Source of the DNA: Dipteris shenzhenensis | Lineage: Eukaryota; Polypodiophyta; Polypodiopsida; Gleicheniales | Assembly (NCBI GenBank): GCA_047967505.1 | Contig: CM106538.1 | Direction: 5' to 3' (one strand) | Length of the DNA stretch: 64,000 bases | Part shown: positions 34,944-47,521 of the stretch, piece after piece | Position numbering within the stretch: position 1 is the first letter of the stretch | How the letters are laid out: every line of letters begins with the position of its first letter | The notes under the pieces: generated by a model | Told to the model about the DNA's origin: nothing | Seen by the model: only the letters and a program-made list of their open reading frames with translations | The model's database searches: none | Position numbers and translations under genes: made by a program

Positions 34944-37900
34944 AGCTCCTTTGCCTGCTCACAGTTCCTTGATTTTCTCTTCAAATTTTGTCCATCCTGC
35001 CTCTACCTGTGCGCTTTGAGCGTTTCTGCCGGCCTGCACGCAGCTGATTGGACACTTCCCGAGTTGCATGAACGCCCATGACAGTTTTCGCTTGTGTTTC
35101 AGGCAATGACGACGCAGTCCAAGTTGAGGGCTCCGTTTTTAAAAGCGCCGCTCTCGAGCGAGACGAAGCATTGCCACCCAAAGTCGCGTCGGAACTGGAA
35201 GTGCTGCATGAGGGAGTGACAAAACAAATCGTAAAGGAGGGTCATGGAAAGCCTCCTTCGCAACATTCCACTTGCTTTTGTGAGTGTACGTTGAGGTTTA
35301 TGCAGTGAGATTTACTTCATTGTGAAACTATTTCAACAAGAGGGTACCTCTATAGATCAACGTACAGACAGGATCTTTGTCCAGGGAATGTTATGACCGA
35401 GTCTTATAGGAGTAAGCGTGCTTCGCTGTTGGGAATAGATACTTAAGACTGGCAAAATTGATATTTCTTGTATACGACAGAGGCCAACAACTCTCTTTCT
35501 CAATCAATGTGTGTCCATCTGTGACTTCTTTTCCCTGGAACAATATAACATCTCCAACGCATCACAACAATGCAGCGATAAAATAATTGACATGGCAAGC
35601 TTGCTTTAAGAGGTACTATAATTTGCCAAGGTAGTTGAGCAATCGGCTGAATGCTTTGTGGACTTGTCAAGGCTTTGCATGGAAACTATCATTCTCGGAG
35701 ACTGGGTCTTCCCATATCTTTAGTTCTTGTCAAAAGTTTAAACTTTCGGGACCATTATATAAAATACAGCCTATTATGAAACATAGAGGTGAAACATCAT
35801 GCCAGCGTAACAACCCAAGGACAGATTTTACTGTGCTATGATAAGAATATTGCCATTTTTACACTGATGCTTTGTTTCCATTTGCAGTGTAAATGAACTT
35901 GGGTTCTACTTGTTGTGAATTGATAACTTTTGATAACTTGCCTTTACGTCTCTTGTTTTTTGAACTGGCAGTACATTATCGAGCATGGACTGAGATGACC
36001 ATGCACAAATTTCAGGATACTTTCCAGGAACAGCAACCGATGGAACTGGTCCTGGGGCATGGTGAATCATCAGCCTTAGCTTCCTATCCCTCTAGTATTC
36101 TGCCCAGAATTGTTAGAACTACATGTATTTCGCTTATTTGGATGGGTGCATTCACCTTTTACTTTCTTATGTATGCTGCCAAAATTCTCTTAAATTTCAG
36201 ATGTGACTTTTACAACCTTATCTATTTTTTCTACCAGAGAAGACAGTACATCGAGGTCTCGCTATAGCAGTTGGAAGCATGAAAGCTGGTGAAAGTGCTC
36301 TCTTTCACGTTGGTTGGCAACTTGGTTATGGTGAAGAAGGGAATTTTTCCTCCCTAACGTGCCACCAAAGGCGGACCTTATCTATGAAGTTGAGATGATT
36401 GGGTTTGAGGATGGGAAAGAAGTGAGTGTGCAAGTGTACCTTTCCAACTGTGCTCGGAATTCATGCAATCTCTCCTTGGTGTCCTTTTTGATTCATGTAC
36501 AGTTCTGCAGTGGATTTGTCATGATTCGACCAAGTACACCAGCTTTTTTCCCAATTCCAGTTTATGTTTTAATGCATGACTGTTTGTTGGTGAGGATTGA
36601 AAGACGATCTCTGATGTGGAGCTTGAGAGTAGCTTTTTATAGTGTGTGATGTGCATATTTTATAGAGCATGTAGATGACAACATCAAACACTGCACGTGT
36701 AACTTGGCAGAGTACCTGTGCATGCAAATGTTTTTAAAAATCTACTTTTTCACGAGAAATTTGTCACGATTAACGAAGCTTATGCTGAAATTATGCATGT
36801 AGGGAAAGCCTCGTTCTCAGATGACTGTTGAGGAGCGTATTGAAGCAGCAGATAGGAGAAAGGCAGATGGAAACCAGCTTTTCAAAGATGACAAGATTGA
36901 GGAAGCCATACAGCAGTACGAGATGTTACCTAATCCTTGCCAAAACCTGATTTTCGTCCCAAAACAACTAAAAGGTTATCAGAGTTAACAAGAGGGCTGT
37001 CAATTCCTTTTCTAATCAATACAACTGTAGAAATGAAATGCCACACAATTCTATACTCACTTTTTATGAGCTATTCTGGCAAAAGCTAAGATTGCTAGTT
37101 TGGAAAAATTATATTTGTGCACATTGATAATCCCTCAAAGGTGTGCTCCTGCTGAAAGCATATAATGTGCAGCCTGCAAGACAAGAAATACAGCAGAAAA
37201 GAACCTTGGAAACAGCAAGTCACTATAATCCATCTTTTTGTCCTAGAGATGGAGGTGTCAAGTTTGACTCTTGCTGGCTTAAACATGGGACGTGCTCCAT
37301 AGCAGGGGTGCGTGAGATGTAGTTCTGGGCAGCACTTTGTGCTCATATGTGTGTGATGCTACGTCCGTATCATCAAACTCCCTTACCATTAGCAGCTGTC
37401 AGAGTTAGGATGATAACACACTGCTAAAACGAGTCTTTAGAAAGAACTATCTCAATATTAGCCATACGACTATCATATGTATGTGTCATTCAGATTGTCA
37501 ATCATGGCAGAATATTTAACGAGGAATATCCCTAACCATACTTTCCCAACTTGTGGGCTGAAACACCTCAACCGTCTGTGCTTGCTCACCTGTATATGAT
37601 TATGTGGATGACTTAATCTGTGTTGAAACTGTTGTTGCCTTATGTTTCTTATATGCTTCATGGGCTCATCAAGGCTTTTAAATGAAAAAAAAAGATGTTC
37701 CATATTGGGAATGAACTTGCATAACCGCTGCACCTTCTTTCTAGGCTTTTGTGCTTTGCTTGTGTGGGAGAGTCTTCTAAAGCAGTTAAAGCTTGACTGA
37801 GGAGAGTGAGCCTACTTCTTCATTTGCCTTCTCCTTCAATGCTAGGTGTCAGCACAGCTGGGTCTGCTGTTGACCTTTGGAGTTGTGACAAAAACTCAGT

Positions 37901-38113
37901 ACGAGTAATATGGGTAGGACTGTTCTAGCCAAATAGTGCAATAGGGGGCATTATAGGAAGGGCTATACAAGTCAACTTTGTAGTGCACAATACATCAAGT
38001 TTGATATGACCTTCATATCTCCCTAGTCTACTAGATGCTAGAAATAGCAGGAGGGGACAAAAGGAATGAGAAAATGAGTGAAGGAACTAATGTGCATGCC
38101 GGGTGTGCGAACT

Positions 38114-38193
<80 letters not shown>

Positions 38194-41100
38194 TGTGACC
38201 TCTGCTGTTCAGCCTCGTCAAGGTTTCCGTACAGCCTCCCCCTTCTGTCCATACACCTGTACGGTCCCCATACAGCGTTCGCACGCTGTTCGTACGTCCG
38301 TACACACAGATAGGTTAGGTGGACGTACCTCCGTGCAGTTCTGCACGCAGTTCCGTACAGTCCCGTCTGCATCTCCGTACAGATTTCAGGAAGACCACGC
38401 TTCGTACGTCCGTACAGCTCCGTCTGCATCTCCGTACAGTCCCGTCTGCAGCTCCGTACACGTTTGTTGTTTCTGTACTTCTCCGTACAGTCCTGTGTCT
38501 GTACACTCTTTTTTTCCTTCTTGTCTTGTCGTAGTTCAATCATGGCTTCAGGTTTGGATGTTTGTACATATGCTCGAAAAGAAAGGCCCGCAGATGCTAA
38601 GCGCCGCCTATCAGAGCCTGCATCACAAGATGATGAACTTACTATGGAAGCTCAGTACGTGTTTGACACCCTTAAGGATGACTTTCAGCAGTCACGACAG
38701 GAATGGGGCAAACTGGTTCCAGAGGTCACGTACAAATTGAAATTGCCGTCCCTCGTGAATCCTCTTAGGAAGTTTTCTCAAACTGCGGTTATAATTTTCT
38801 TTCTAGGAAGAATCCCAGTGGCCAGTGATGTCGCGCAGTGGATTAAGGCCATCCTTGGAGGATGCTTTGTAGAGGGAGTGTATTTTGCTTCCAGAGGCTT
38901 TTATGAGGTGCATTTATCAGATGCTTCGTGCAAGCAGAGGCTTCTCGAGTTCTCTCCCCTGTTTTACGAGAAGTAGATGGTACATGCCATGCCCTGGTCC
39001 CCAAACAAGGATTATCAAAGTCTTATACGACATCATTGTCTTGTATGGGTTGAGGTTGTTAACTTCCCGGACTATATGCGTGAAGAGTTGCCTGGCCTGG
39101 CTGCTTCTTTGGGACAGGTCATTTGTCCTCCACGCCTCATGGGAAACCGTAACAGGTTCTGCATTCTCTGGGACACTGATACACCTACCCCTCCTTCTAT
39201 TGCAGTGGAAGTTGAGGGAGTGCAATTGGGAAAAAAGTATTTTGAATTGAAGTGGGGCGTGTTTGCAGGAGCTTGTTTTGCCTGCCACAAGTTTAGGCAT
39301 CTAGCCTCTGAATGCCCAATGTTTCTGCATCAGCCCCCTCCCAATGCCTTGCCGCTCCAGACACGGGAAATGAATGAGAATTTGCAAGCTAAGACAGCAA
39401 ATAGAAATGGAGCAAAGAATGCCAAACCAATCAATCAGGTGCAGTCACTTGCTGGAAAAGGAAAAGATAAAGGAAAAGAGAAGATGAAGGAATTTGCGGG
39501 GAATGATCAGGATGGTTTTCAACAACCTAAGAAGGTGGTTGTATTGAAGCAACGCCCCCTTCAATCTCGTCAATGGGATGCTTCCTCTCCTTCACCCGGA
39601 CAGGCTTCTACTTCAGCTCCTATCCTTCAAAATTGGGTGGGGGTATTGAAGAAGGGCATCCCCATATGTGATTCAGAAGAAGGGGAAAATGCTATGTCTT
39701 TCATGGATCATGAAGGAATGCAGCCCATGCAGGCAGAGGCTTTGCCTCTCTGATGTCTTGTTTTATTCTGATACCTTGCTGTATATACCTCTTTCATGCC
39801 TCAAACACTTAAGTGCTTTACATACAATGTACAGAGCCTCTGCAATGTCTCCAAGTGGAGGCTTTTATGGAATTATGTACATAAAATGCAGCCAGATATT
39901 GTTTGTTTGCAAGAGCATAATCAACACTCCATGGTTGGTCATCATGATTATTTTGGCGGTTATGATATATATTATGCTGGTACCACTACCTACTCAGGTG
40001 TATGCATACTGGTTAGACATTGAACCTCAGTTAGCCTTCAATGACAACAGTGGCAGATGATGGTCATACAATGTAATGTCAATGGTGATATTCTTGAGTT
40101 TGCATCAGTCTATGCTTCCCAGACCTCTGCCATGAGGGCTTCATTATGGGATTCTTTATGCAGATATCCATGGAGATCCAATGTATTCATCTGTGGAGAT
40201 TTTAATAATTCCCCTCTACCAAGAGATAACACCACTTCAAGATCTCATATGCTATCATTGGAAAGACAGAAATGGGATAGCATGCTTCTTTTTGTGCAGG
40301 CTGAAGATTTATGGCTGCTTCTCCAAGGGTCAGTGCTTGGATATACTTTTCATCATAATGCTCTTACTACATACTGGGCAAGGCTTGACAGATGGTATTT
40401 GTTTTACCCACAACAATTTGCAGATTTTAGCCCTCATCTCCTTATAGATTTTTCATTGGGCTTGTCAGATCATGCCCCATTGTGGATGAATTTGCAGCTT
40501 GGCATGCCTCTGGATGATTTGCCACCCCTTTCCAGTAGATTATTGCATGTTAATCAGGCTTATTTCCGACATCACTATTTCCAGCAAATGATCAGACTTG
40601 CAATTCATCCCTTGCCTTTGCAGGTTGCATATGACTGAATGGAGGAATGAGGTTAAATGGGCAAAAAGGACAGCACAACAATTGACTGAATTTTCTCAGT
40701 TAAGGCCTGTCTCTGATTCAGAAAACGATTTCCTTTCACATGCTCAGATTAAATTGACTGATAATGATTAGAGGAAATTGCACAAATGGCAGATTAGGGC
40801 AAGAATGAAGCCCTTCATGGATAAGGGCTGCTCATCAAAAGCCTTCTTCTAGGGCTTGCATGCTACTCGAAAGAAAAACTCATGATGGCCTTACGGTGGA
40901 ATTTTATATTTCTTTTTGGGATGATTTGAAAGAAGTCCTCTTGCAAATGATCAATGTTGCCTGGCAAGAAAATCAGTTGCCGCACTCTTGGAAGCATGGC
41001 ATAGTCAAACTTGTGCCCAAAAAACATCTGTGTGACCATATGTCAGATTGGAGGCCTATTACTTTGATGCCTGTAGTTTATAAACTCATTGCCAAAATGA

Positions 41101-43366
41101 TTGTGCATAGGCTTCACAGGATACTGGATGCGGGACTTCATCCTCATCAGTATGGGTTTGTGCCGCGAAGACAAATCCATGACAATATATCCAATGCCTT
41201 AACTGCAATTGAATATGCTAAGTATTCGCATCAAGATGTGCTCATATTGCAGGTGGATAATTGCTAAGGCATTTGACACTGTTCAATGGGATTTTATCTC
41301 TCAAATCATGACAAAGTTGGGCTTTGGTCCCAAGATAGCAAATGCAGTTTATTGGCTTTACTCTAGCTCTACTTCTCAGTGCATTCTTGGGGGTCATTTG
41401 TCTTGGTCATGGACATTGGGTCGATCAGTTAGACAGGGCTGCCCTCTCAGTGCTCTCTTCTATGCCATTGCGACCCATCCCCTTTTAATGTATCTTGATT
41501 TTCTTACAAACACAGGATAGATGACTGGTCTTAAAATCCCTGGGGCTGCATCTTTTTTGGCACAAGCATATGCTGATGATTCCTTCTTTATGCCACAGAA
41601 TTCTCCCCGGGAAGTTCACATGCTTATGACCACTCTTTCATTGTATGGTTTGGCAGTGGGATTGCATGTCAATTTTGACAAATCTAAATTACTTTCCCTG
41701 AAACAATGTGACTGGCATTCTATTCTTTGGCCAGGTCAGGTGGTGCATTCCAAAGATGTAGTCAGGCATTTGGGATATCCCATAGGATGGCATATCACCA
41801 GGAAGCAGCAGCTAAAATGGATCTTCCAAAGACTTCAACATAAACTGGAATACTGGAAGATTTCTACTTGGCCTCTTCATGTCAGGCTCAGAATAGTACA
41901 GTCCATTGTAATGTCCTATGTCCAGTTCTATTTGCCTTTGCTGCATTGGTCCTCCAGGGATATTTCAGCCTTTATGTCTCAAGCTATGGAGATGTTATGG
42001 AGGACAAAAACTACTGTGAAAGCATTGAGACTGATGAAGATGGAAATGGTGTGCTCTCCTAGGATGCATGGTGGACTTAATGTCCTCAATATAAGATATC
42101 ATGTACTTGCAAGGAAGGCAACTATGCTGCATACTTTTTTCCGCCAACAACAGCCATGGACTTGTATGCTAGCATCCATGTGTGTCAACATGAGGACTTG
42201 TGCTTATGGTCATTGGACTATTGATCATTGGGAGGTTGTCATTGGGAGATTTGTAGGGAAGATACCTGGTTGTCCTTTCTCTACTGCTCTGATACTTGAC
42301 TGGAAACAAGTACTTTCTAAGGTCAAATGGGCTCCTGATAATTGCTCGGGGACAAACTCAATGAGGAAAGAAAGTATTCATTGGAGTGCCATCTTTGACA
42401 TTCCACTAGCTTTACAGGAACCTGTTCGGGCATACAATCTCATGAAATTGGGAATTAGATACATACATGATGTGGTAGATGATCAGGGCTATGTTTTATC
42501 TTTTTATCAGGCCACTGCTTCCTATGCATTGGGAATGCATCATAGGTCTATATGGAAGAAAATTGTTGATTTGTTACATCCTTTTCTACCTGTTCCTCCT
42601 GTGGCTGACACAGACATGCTTACGGATTGGCAATTGCAACCCTCTGCTACATGCACTCATCCTGTTCCTCTTTCTGCCTTAACCTCCATCAAAGCCTACA
42701 GGCTTCTTCAGCCTGCTCCATGGATTCAGCAATATGCTAATTCTCTGTGGCATATAAGGAAGCCTCTCTCATGGTGGCGGAAGAATCTCGGGATATTATG
42801 GAAGTGTAAAATGCCTTTGAAACAAAGACTTTTTCTTTGGAGATGTATGACAGGCATATTGTCAGTGGGGGTCACACTTGCTAAACGTCGCATTGCACCA
42901 TCCACATGTTTAAGATGTTAGGCTCCTTCAGAGACTGTTCTTCATTTGCTTTGGCATTGCCCGTGTTCTAGGATCCTTCTCAGGAGAATTTCAGATCATC
43001 TTCGGCTCCGTTTCCCGAGTCACAGATTTGGGAAACATTTCTGGCTCTTTGGCAGATTTATGAGGTCTTTGTCTCAATACTCACTATTTCTCTCTTGGGT
43101 GAGATATTGGGCTCTTTGGACAATCTGGAGTGAGCATAATTTGGCATACTTGGGTCGGCAGATTCACAAGTCATATGAATCTTTCCGAGCCTCATTGCGG
43201 CAATCCTTGTATGATGCCTGCCATGAGGGTGATATGGATGCTTCTTGCATAGAGCTTTTCTTTTTAGTTTTCTGATCTTTGGGATACTCCATTTCAGAGA
43301 CCTCCCATCATGTAAATTCATGAGCATATAAATATATTGCACTGGATATTACTATTAAAAAAAAAA

Positions 43367-43428
<62 letters not shown>

Positions 43429-46400
43429 ATTAAAGTCTTCGGAAGACCGATGGGTCTATGAGACTGAAAAACCTGATACAATGAGCTGTGGTAGTGGAGC
43501 TACTAAACGAGCATCCATACCAATGCAGAATGCAAAAAAATGCAAAATGGCAGTACTAAGTCCTAAGTACAACATAGTCATATCCCGACTATATGTATAT
43601 ATATATCCATCTCAGCATCATCGTCGGCATCACCATAACCATCATCGTCATCATCATCATCATCGTCAGCAACACAATATCGGGATGTATGAGGCTGTGG
43701 AAGTGGAGGCATGAGGTCAGCAATAGAACGTTGTTGCCTCCTCAAGGGTGCAGTCCTGATACGTCTCTTGGTCGTAGCTCTGCGTCTAACCAAGGCCACT
43801 GTGACCCTCGTCGGTCGGGCTCCGACTCTAAACAAGGAGGGGATGTCCCCAAGTGTGATATGTGAGTCAACCCTCTGTTTGAGCTGTCGGGTCACATGCT
43901 CTGGGTCACGGTCATGTCGGGGTCTCGCCTCGAGGGAGTCTATGTGATCTGGCTGAAAGAACTCCGTGATAGAGCTCTGAGAGGGATCAGTCGAGGAAGA
44001 AGGCTACTCCTGTCTCTGTGCTCGGAGTATCCTATCTCGGTGTCTGAGCATCTCATGAATGAAACCAGCCAAGCATCGCTAGTCTGGGTAGGAGAGGACA
44101 TGGGCCAACATCCCATAACTATCTCTGAAGAGGCAGTAGAAACGCCCTCGGATCTCATAGTAAACAGGACACCTGAAGATAAAGTGCTCCTCCGTCTCAA
44201 CCTCCTGCATGTCACACAGTGTGCATATGCGCCTCTCCCTAGGTAACCGCTCTGCTCGGCCGCTCTCGATACGAAGTCTGTGTGAAGAGACCCGGAACTG
44301 CCCAAGGGAGATCCTCAGCGAGTGGGGTAGGTGAATCTGCATGTGTCTTGGTGGATCAATGAAACCCTCCACTGTGATATGTAGGAAGTGATCTTTGTAG
44401 AACTCATCTTCACTGGAAGATCACTCGGGGTCAACCAAGTCCGGAATATGTGTAGTTGTAGTAGATCCTCACGAATAACCTGGTTGACCTCGTGTGATAG
44501 GAGGGGAGAGAAAGGAGCATCCATGCTGTATTGGAAAGGAGGTAGTCTGTCCATGTGGAGCCCTAGTCCTGCAAACCATCTCTCTGTGCGTGCATACCAA
44601 CACCTCTGATCTTGCCCTGTTAAAAGTGCCATAGAAGAGGACAGTGCTAGCCATGGTATCCTGCTACGCCCGGATGTGTAATCCCCATACTCCCTGACTC
44701 GGTACAGATATGTAATGACCTGAAATGCAGCATCTAGCTGTAATGGGGGTGACCCAAACTCCACCCGAATGATCTGGTGAGGGACAGATGGCTTACCACG
44801 GATCATCCGTGATAACATGAGAACCTGTAGCCGCTCCACCTTGGCCCACTCTGTATCTGACAAATCTGCCCCCCCAGCATGGGCTGCCATACATCCCTGC
44901 AGGGCGGACCAAGGAGTCAAAAAGCCAACCCTTTGGTCCGTGGATCCTGAAAATGAGAGCGGCAGCACTGTCCCTCTAGTCTAGCCAATGAAGCATATCC
45001 TCTGCTCAGGCGCGCCTGCATTGCGGGTCTCATGGTGAAGGTGAGTCCGGAAAAGACGACCCCCAGATAAGTGTATGATGAAACTACCTCAACAGGGGAC
45101 TCATCAAATGTGAAATGCCTGAAAAAGGTCTAAAAAGTCAATGAGAAAGAAAACTGAAATCATCATGAGAGTACTGTCAATGTTGCACATTGCGTACACA
45201 AGAGAGAGAGAGAGGGGCAAGATAGCCTCGTTTATAGCATGCAAAACAGTGCCAACCAGAGGTGTTTGTGAGGAGGAAATGGAAGAATGAATACGTGGCA
45301 AGCGCAATGGAACAATCCATATGTGGCAAGGAAGCCTTATCTATAGTGTTGGGATAGGGGCTGCAAATAGCCAACCCAGGTCCGCTTAACCCGACCCAGG
45401 TCAGCTCAGCTGCCCCGACCTTGGTCAGCCGACTGACCTGCCCTTGGTCAGCCGACTGACCCGCCCCTGGTCAGCCACACTGCTGACCTGGTTAGCCCCA
45501 GCCAGCTGGCACAAAACCAGCCTGTAACAGGCCCTTGACCAGCCTTCTAACCTGCCCCTAACCCTGGCTAAATGCCCTGGTAAACAGCCCCCAAACTAAC
45601 TGCGAAAACTACTCCTTTTCAGGGCAGGCACACTCACATAGAAGCCCTTCACTCTCCACACATGAGATGCTCTAAATGAAGATGCAACCATGGACCCTCC
45701 AGCACCTGAATATTGGAATCACTTTGGAGAGAGCAGCTGTCAATCTGGATCCTCGAAACACAATGCCACCATGAACAGCAAAGAGATCTGCTTGGCTTTT
45801 GGTTTTCCATACCAGTGTGCAGTGAATTCCAAGTAAAGAATGCTGAGCTGTAGAGCAAACCATGCCCAATATCCATTGGCGAACACATAACATCTAGGAA
45901 CCCCGAACAATAAACTCGAAAACGTCCTGTCCATAGTCTTTGCTACACCAAGCAATGAACTTCGAACACATCAAGTCCATAGCTCAGCCCGCTCTTCCGC
46001 CCATAAGCCCTCTCTGGCTGTGGCATCCCTACCTTTTTGCTAGAAAGCAGGTGCAATCTGGAGTTCTTGAGCAAGAGCTGCCTCGGATCACCAGACTTGT
46101 CCGAAGAAGAGCCTGCCTGATGAAGTTGTGTCCTAGTCCTTGGATTTCGTCTTGTGCTTGGACCGACAATCATTTGCAAAGTGACTTCTCTTCCCACGGG
46201 CATAGCACCAGCTTCTTCCTTTCTTCTACACTATCAAAAGTCCCTGATCACCACCATGAGACACTTTCAACTTACCTGGGACAGAAGAATAGATTCCTCC
46301 TCCAAGAGAAGGGAGCAGATGTCATCAAAATCCAACTGATTTGTCGAAACTTGGCACCGCAATGCTTGGGAAACGACATCATACGCTGTTGGAAGCTTCG

Positions 46401-47476
46401 TGAGGATAAATGCAGCCAACTGAGGAGAGGATAAGGAAGCACCCATTGCCTGTAGCTGGTCATGGATTACCTTGGCCTTCATTATAAACGGCTGCATCAA
46501 GCTACTTGCAGGAAATTCAAGACTGTAGAGCTGACCTTGCAAAGTGACAACCCCCGTATGAAGAATCCCAGGCATAGAGATCCTCAACCTGGATCAGACT
46601 TTAGAGGCACTAGCCAAGGTTTGCACTGCTGGGGAGACCTCGTTCGTAATGGTCCGCACCAACGCCGAATGTGCCTTAGAATCACGGTCCTCCCAATCTT
46701 GGAGTTCCTCCAGGAAAGCTTCATCCCGGTCAATCCCAACATATCGAGTTCTTTGGATGTTTGGGCTTCCTTTCATACCCTTGAATGATTTCCTAGAGGC
46801 TTTTGTGAATGAACTAGATTTTCATGTTCAGCTTCCAATGAGCATATTGGATCCATTGAATTTGTCCTCCTTGCTCATACACGGGTGTGCCATGGATCCA
46901 CTCCAATCACTCACACACACGTGTTGAAAATCGGAGGAACAGCCCTGATGAAGGGGAGGATGGGTGGGAAAGAAGAAGAGATAAGGAGGGTGGCTGGGGA
47001 AAGAAGAGAAGGGGGGCCGGATGGGAAAGTAGGAAGGCAGAAGAAGCTGCTAAGGCGCCTTCTTCAAAAAATTCCAAATCCCTTGGGGTCCATGCCTGCA
47101 ATCATAGTTTTTTCCATACGTTAACATACGCATACGGTATATGGGTACGGAAGTATGGATCAGCCCCTAGGGCTGAATCATTCGTGACCCTAATTTTACA
47201 ATTTAAACAACCAGGAAAATATACATTGTACACATTTAATTGACAGAGAGCTACAAAACTTTCAACTTCAAACTTCAAACGTCAAACTTGTATTAATTTT
47301 AAAGTGAAGAAATTGAAAATTTTTCAGTGACCAGCACCCTGACCAGCACCCTCTGACGTGTGTCACGCCTGCCAGTGGTAAATTTCATGAGCCCCACACT
47401 CTCCAGGTCCAAGGCCAGCTTCTAGACGACTTGCGGCTCTGATACCATGTAAATGTTGCACATTGCGGAAGCATAC

Positions 47477-47521
<45 letters not shown>

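Larger units (their letters stand above)
38194..43366 (+). mobile_element. L1-type LINE with GTAC-rich 5' region
   Basis: Full-length-looking non-LTR retrotransposon: a GTAC-rich 5' region (38225-38490), ORF1 with a CCHC-like knuckle, ORF2 with endonuclease, RT and C-terminal zinc-binding part, and a 3' end of ten A residues at 43357-43366. Both ends border TG/GA microsatellites, which may hide the target duplication. Stops and frameshifts in both ORFs make it inactive. It sits in sense orientation within intron 5 of TWD1. Confidence 0.88.

Noticed and set aside
38078-38740. 220-residue ORF across the LINE 5' region
   Set aside because: It begins in a microsatellite and reads the GTAC array; ORF1 starts at 38542 in another frame with clear gag-like domains.
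43593-43865. Plus-strand ORF with Ile/His repeats
   Set aside because: It reads the ATC microsatellite opposite the poly-Asp tail of the minus-strand LINE fragment.
47436-47447. tRNA-Met gene fragment
   Set aside because: Only the 12-nt complement next to an LTR; it is a retroelement primer-binding site, not a tRNA gene.
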